Positions 7,549 through 8,977 of a stretch of 8,977 nucleotides of DNA are shown piece after piece. Both the position numbers and the translations under genes were made by a program. Origin of the DNA: an uncultured Pseudomonadales bacterium (lineage in GTDB: Bacteria; Pseudomonadota; Gammaproteobacteria; Pseudomonadales; IMCC2047). Where the stretch lies: the NCBI GenBank assembly GCA_947258895.1, contig CAMYKE010000085.1, positions 1 to 8,977 of the forward strand. Direction: 5' to 3'. Every line of letters begins with the position of its first letter. The first letter of the stretch is position 1. The notes under the pieces are model-generated. The model saw only the letters and a list, made by a program, of their open reading frames with translations. It was not told the DNA's origin and searched no databases.

Positions 7549-7665
7549 GCGATGCGGGGATTGCGCCTGTCGTTGCGCCGGATTTGGCGGTACACTGCTT
7601 TTTTTATCCGTCACCCGATCTGTCCGTACGCCAGATCCCGGCAAGCCCGCGTCCATCACCGATAC

Positions 7666-7688
7666 AGCGCCATACCAGAGATGGCGCT
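7666..7688. repeat. perfect 8-bp inverted repeat (hairpin)
   Basis: Arms AGCGCCAT (7666-7673) and ATGGCGCT (7681-7688) pair perfectly around a 7-base loop. No T-run follows, so it is not an intrinsic terminator. It is one of three perfect hairpins in the era-recO gap. Confidence 0.7.
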
Positions 7689-7804
7689 ACGAATAATGGT
7701 ATTTACTTGGATCCAGCTATTTACAGACTCTCAGATTTGCATTGCCTCATTTTGCCGGTCGCTCGGCGCGCATCTCATCGCACCTTTCACTACGAGAGCC
7801 ACTT

Positions 7805-7826
7805 ACGCATAGCTACGGCTATGCGT
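7805..7826. repeat. 9-bp stem with UACG tetraloop
   Basis: Arms ACGCATAGC (7805-7813) and GCTATGCGT (7818-7826) pair perfectly around TACG. In RNA the loop would be C(UACG)G, a member of the very stable UNCG tetraloop class. No T-run follows, so it is not a standard terminator. This points to function as RNA or to the folded tip of a repeat element. Confidence 0.75.
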
Positions 7827-7827
7827 T

Positions 7828-7842
7828 GCGCGCCTTGCGCGC
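7828..7842. repeat. GCGCGC inverted repeat adjacent to the tetraloop hairpin
   Basis: GCGCGC (7828-7833) and GCGCGC (7837-7842) flank CTT. It starts one base after the UACG hairpin, so the two could stack as a tandem stem-loop pair in RNA or extrude together in DNA. Confidence 0.6.
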
Positions 7843-7910
7843 GATCTGCATACCGACCGACTCGTCATCTTACGCGCCAATCGGTGACGGATGTGGGCTA
7901 ATAAGAAGTC

Positions 7911-8630
7911 ATGAACAGCGCGCACAACAGTGATCGGCCAGGCGCCGCGTTGCAACCAGCCTATGTGCTGCACGCACGGCCTTATCGTGAAACCAGCCTG
8001 ATCGTCGACTTGCTGTTACCGGACAGCGGGCGTGTTAGCGCAGTGGCGCGCGGCGTCAATCGCTCCCGCTCAAACCTGAGGGCGCTGCTGCAGCCGTTTA
8101 ACCCGCTGCTGGTCAGTTACTTCGGAAAAGCCGAGCTCAAGACCCTGAAGACCGCCGAACGCAGCGGTGCGCCGTTACGGCTCCGGGGGGACGCATTGTT
8201 CAGTGCCCTGTATCTCAACGAGTTGTTGGCGCGGGTGATGCGGACGCAGGATCATTGCCAGGTGATCTTCTCCGCCTATGAGATCGCTTTGCAGCAGCTG
8301 CGCGCCGCCGGCGCTATCGAAAAGCCCCTGCGCCACTTTGAGTTGTTGCTGCTGGAACAACTCGGCTACGCAATTCCTTTTCCGGATGCTGCAAGCGATC
8401 CCGCTGCGCTGTACTATTATACCGACGCGGGCTATTTTGAACCGCTTGGGCAAGCTACCCCCGAGACCGCGGCGCGCTGCTTTCAGGGAGCCGACCTTAT
8501 CGCCATTGCAGCCGGCTCGCTCGAAGACGGCGCCTCGCTGCGGGTGGCCAAGCGACTGCTGCGCCTTGCGCTGGCGCCGCTATTGGGCGACCGGCCATTA
8601 CGCAGCCGGGAGCTATTCAGGAATCTTTAG
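7911..8630 (+). CDS. recO: DNA repair protein RecO
   Basis: Complete 239-residue RecO, close to the E. coli length (242). RecO works with RecR and RecF to displace SSB and load RecA at single-strand gaps, and it anneals SSB-coated strands. The N-terminal OB fold is recognisable in [35 protein letters not shown] (about residues 15-50) and in the following [28 protein letters not shown]. The helical C-terminal domain contains YLNELLARV and [15 protein letters not shown]. The CxxC zinc-binding cysteines of some RecO proteins are absent, as in E. coli. The ATG at 7911 is the first good start and has only a weak AAGAAG nearby. Unlike the usual tight era-recO junction there are 362 bases upstream, so recO may have its own promoter. 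pdxJ begins 20 bases after its stop. Confidence 0.95.
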   Translation: MNSAHNSDRPGAALQPAYVLHARPYRETSLIVDLLLPDSGRVSAVARGVNRSRSNLRALLQPFNPLLVSYFGKAELKTLKTAERSGAPLRLRGDALFSALYLNELLARVMRTQDHCQVIFSAYEIALQQLRAAGAIEKPLRHFELLLLEQLGYAIPFPDAASDPAALYYYTDAGYFEPLGQATPETAARCFQGADLIAIAAGSLEDGASLRVAKRLLRLALAPLLGDRPLRSRELFRNL

Positions 8631-8650
8631 TCAACAGGAAAATTCGAACC

Positions 8651-8977
8651 ATGAGTGATGTCCTGCTGGGTGTCAACATCGATCACGTCGCCACTTTGCG
8701 CCAGGCCCGGGGGACCCCGTATCCCGATCCTGTCGAAGCGGTGCGCATTGCCGAGCAGGCCGGCGCAGACGGCATTACCCTGCACCTGCGTGAAGACCGG
8801 CGTCACATCCAGGATCGCGATGTGTATCGCATCCGGGAGGTCATCACGACGCGGATGAACCTGGAAATGGCCGCCACCCCCGAAATGCTCGCGATCGCAT
8901 GCGCAGTGCAGCCCGAATACGCCTGTATCGTGCCGGAAACCCGCGAGGAACTCACCACCGAAGGCGGCCTCGACGTG
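8651..8977 (+). CDS. pdxJ: pyridoxine 5'-phosphate synthase, N-terminal part
   Basis: The first 109 codons are visible and the right edge cuts the gene; the family is usually about 240-245 residues. PdxJ condenses 3-amino-2-oxopropyl phosphate with 1-deoxy-D-xylulose 5-phosphate to pyridoxine 5'-phosphate, the last ring-forming step of the DXP-dependent vitamin B6 pathway in the cytoplasm. The (beta/alpha)8-barrel start is clear: [17 protein letters not shown] at 6-22, [20 protein letters not shown] at 34-53 and TRMNLEMA at 67-74. Residues aligned with E. coli active-site positions are present at the same numbers (H45, R50, E72), as is the TTEGGLDV block at the edge. It is 20 bases downstream of recO, with AGGA before the ATG at 8651, so it is probably co-transcribed. 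In E. coli acpS comes next; here it is outside the window. Confidence 0.97.
   Translation, partial: MSDVLLGVNIDHVATLRQARGTPYPDPVEAVRIAEQAGADGITLHLREDRRHIQDRDVYRIREVITTRMNLEMAATPEMLAIACAVQPEYACIVPETREELTTEGGLDV

Larger units (their letters stand above)
7606..7892. repeat. hairpin-rich, repeat-like island between era and recO
   Basis: The 362 bases between era and recO hold no credible gene; in most gammaproteobacteria the two lie close together. ATCCGTCACCCGAT (7606-7619) and ATCGGTGACGGAT (7880-7892) are inverted copies of each other with one extra base. A third related sequence, GTCCATCACCGAT, is at 7651-7663. Between them are perfect hairpins at 7666-7688, 7805-7826 and 7828-7842, and an outer pair CGGTCG (7756-7761) / CGACCG (7854-7859). 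A T7 run (7599-7605) precedes the left end. No clear target-site duplication is visible. It could be a MITE-like or REP-like mobile repeat, or a structured RNA. Short reading frames across it have skewed, Arg/Ser/Cys-rich translations and look non-coding. No tRNA or integron attC core was seen. Confidence 0.45.

Noticed and set aside
7569..7606. Possible terminator after era: CGCC/GGCG stem followed by T7
   Set aside because: The stem is only 4 bp and 11 bases separate it from the T-run, so it does not fit an intrinsic terminator. The TACACT nearby was also considered as a -10 element but has no -35.
7606..7892. Integron attC site, tRNA gene or CRISPR array in the era-recO gap
   Set aside because: No GTTRRRY/RYYYAAC core pair, no tRNA cloverleaf with a T-loop motif, and no regularly spaced direct repeats were found.
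7545..7933. Three overlapping short open frames in the era-recO gap (7545-7901, 7552-7812, 7742-7933)
   Set aside because: They overlap each other in different frames, have no ribosome-binding sites or recognisable domains, give Arg/Ser/Cys-rich translations typical of non-coding DNA, and run through the inverted repeats.

Overview
The window looks like a gammaproteobacterial chromosome. The plus-strand order lepA - lepB - DUF4845 gene - rnc - era - recO - pdxJ is the classic gammaproteobacterial housekeeping block. The small DUF4845 gene between lepB and rnc is an arrangement I associate with Pseudomonas and its relatives, not with enterics. LepA, LepB, RecO and PdxJ read as orthodox gammaproteobacterial proteins. 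I cannot name a genus; an environmental, possibly marine, lineage is a guess.

Layout. Positions 1-1945 are on the minus strand: a cytochrome P450 gene followed 9 bases later by the 5' part of an AMP-dependent acyl ligase gene that runs off the left edge. A 149-bp divergent intergenic region separates this probable lipid or secondary-metabolism operon from the plus-strand genes. Next come a DUF374-type acyltransferase gene (2095-2808), a 153-bp gap with a weak candidate promoter, and then lepA, lepB, the DUF4845 gene, rnc and era, closely spaced or overlapping. A 362-bp gene-free, hairpin-rich stretch (7549-7910) separates era from recO. pdxJ follows recO and is cut by the right edge.

The main anomaly is that both rnc and era are broken as written, at the two copies of one exact 71-bp direct repeat (6352-6422 and 7121-7191). 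The sequence belongs naturally to era, where it encodes the G5 region of the GTPase. In rnc a copy sits immediately after the codon of the last active-site glutamate. It replaces a stretch of the nuclease domain of about the same length and shifts the frame. In era the native copy is followed directly by a deletion of about 44 bp, which removes the linker to the KH domain and also shifts the frame. Two core genes of one operon damaged at the same repeat suggests an assembly or gap-filling artefact first. A real conversion-like rearrangement is the alternative. Raw reads would decide.

The second feature of interest is the era-recO gap. It holds three perfect short hairpins, one capped by a UACG tetraloop, inside near-terminal inverted repeats. 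It looks like a small non-autonomous repeat element or a structured RNA. I found no convincing new multi-gene system in this window.

How the genes relate: LepA (translation), LepB (secretion), RNase III (RNA processing), Era (30S assembly), RecO (recombinational repair) and PdxJ (vitamin B6) are co-located housekeeping functions without a single shared pathway. The P450 and acyl ligase probably act together on a fatty-acyl-type substrate.
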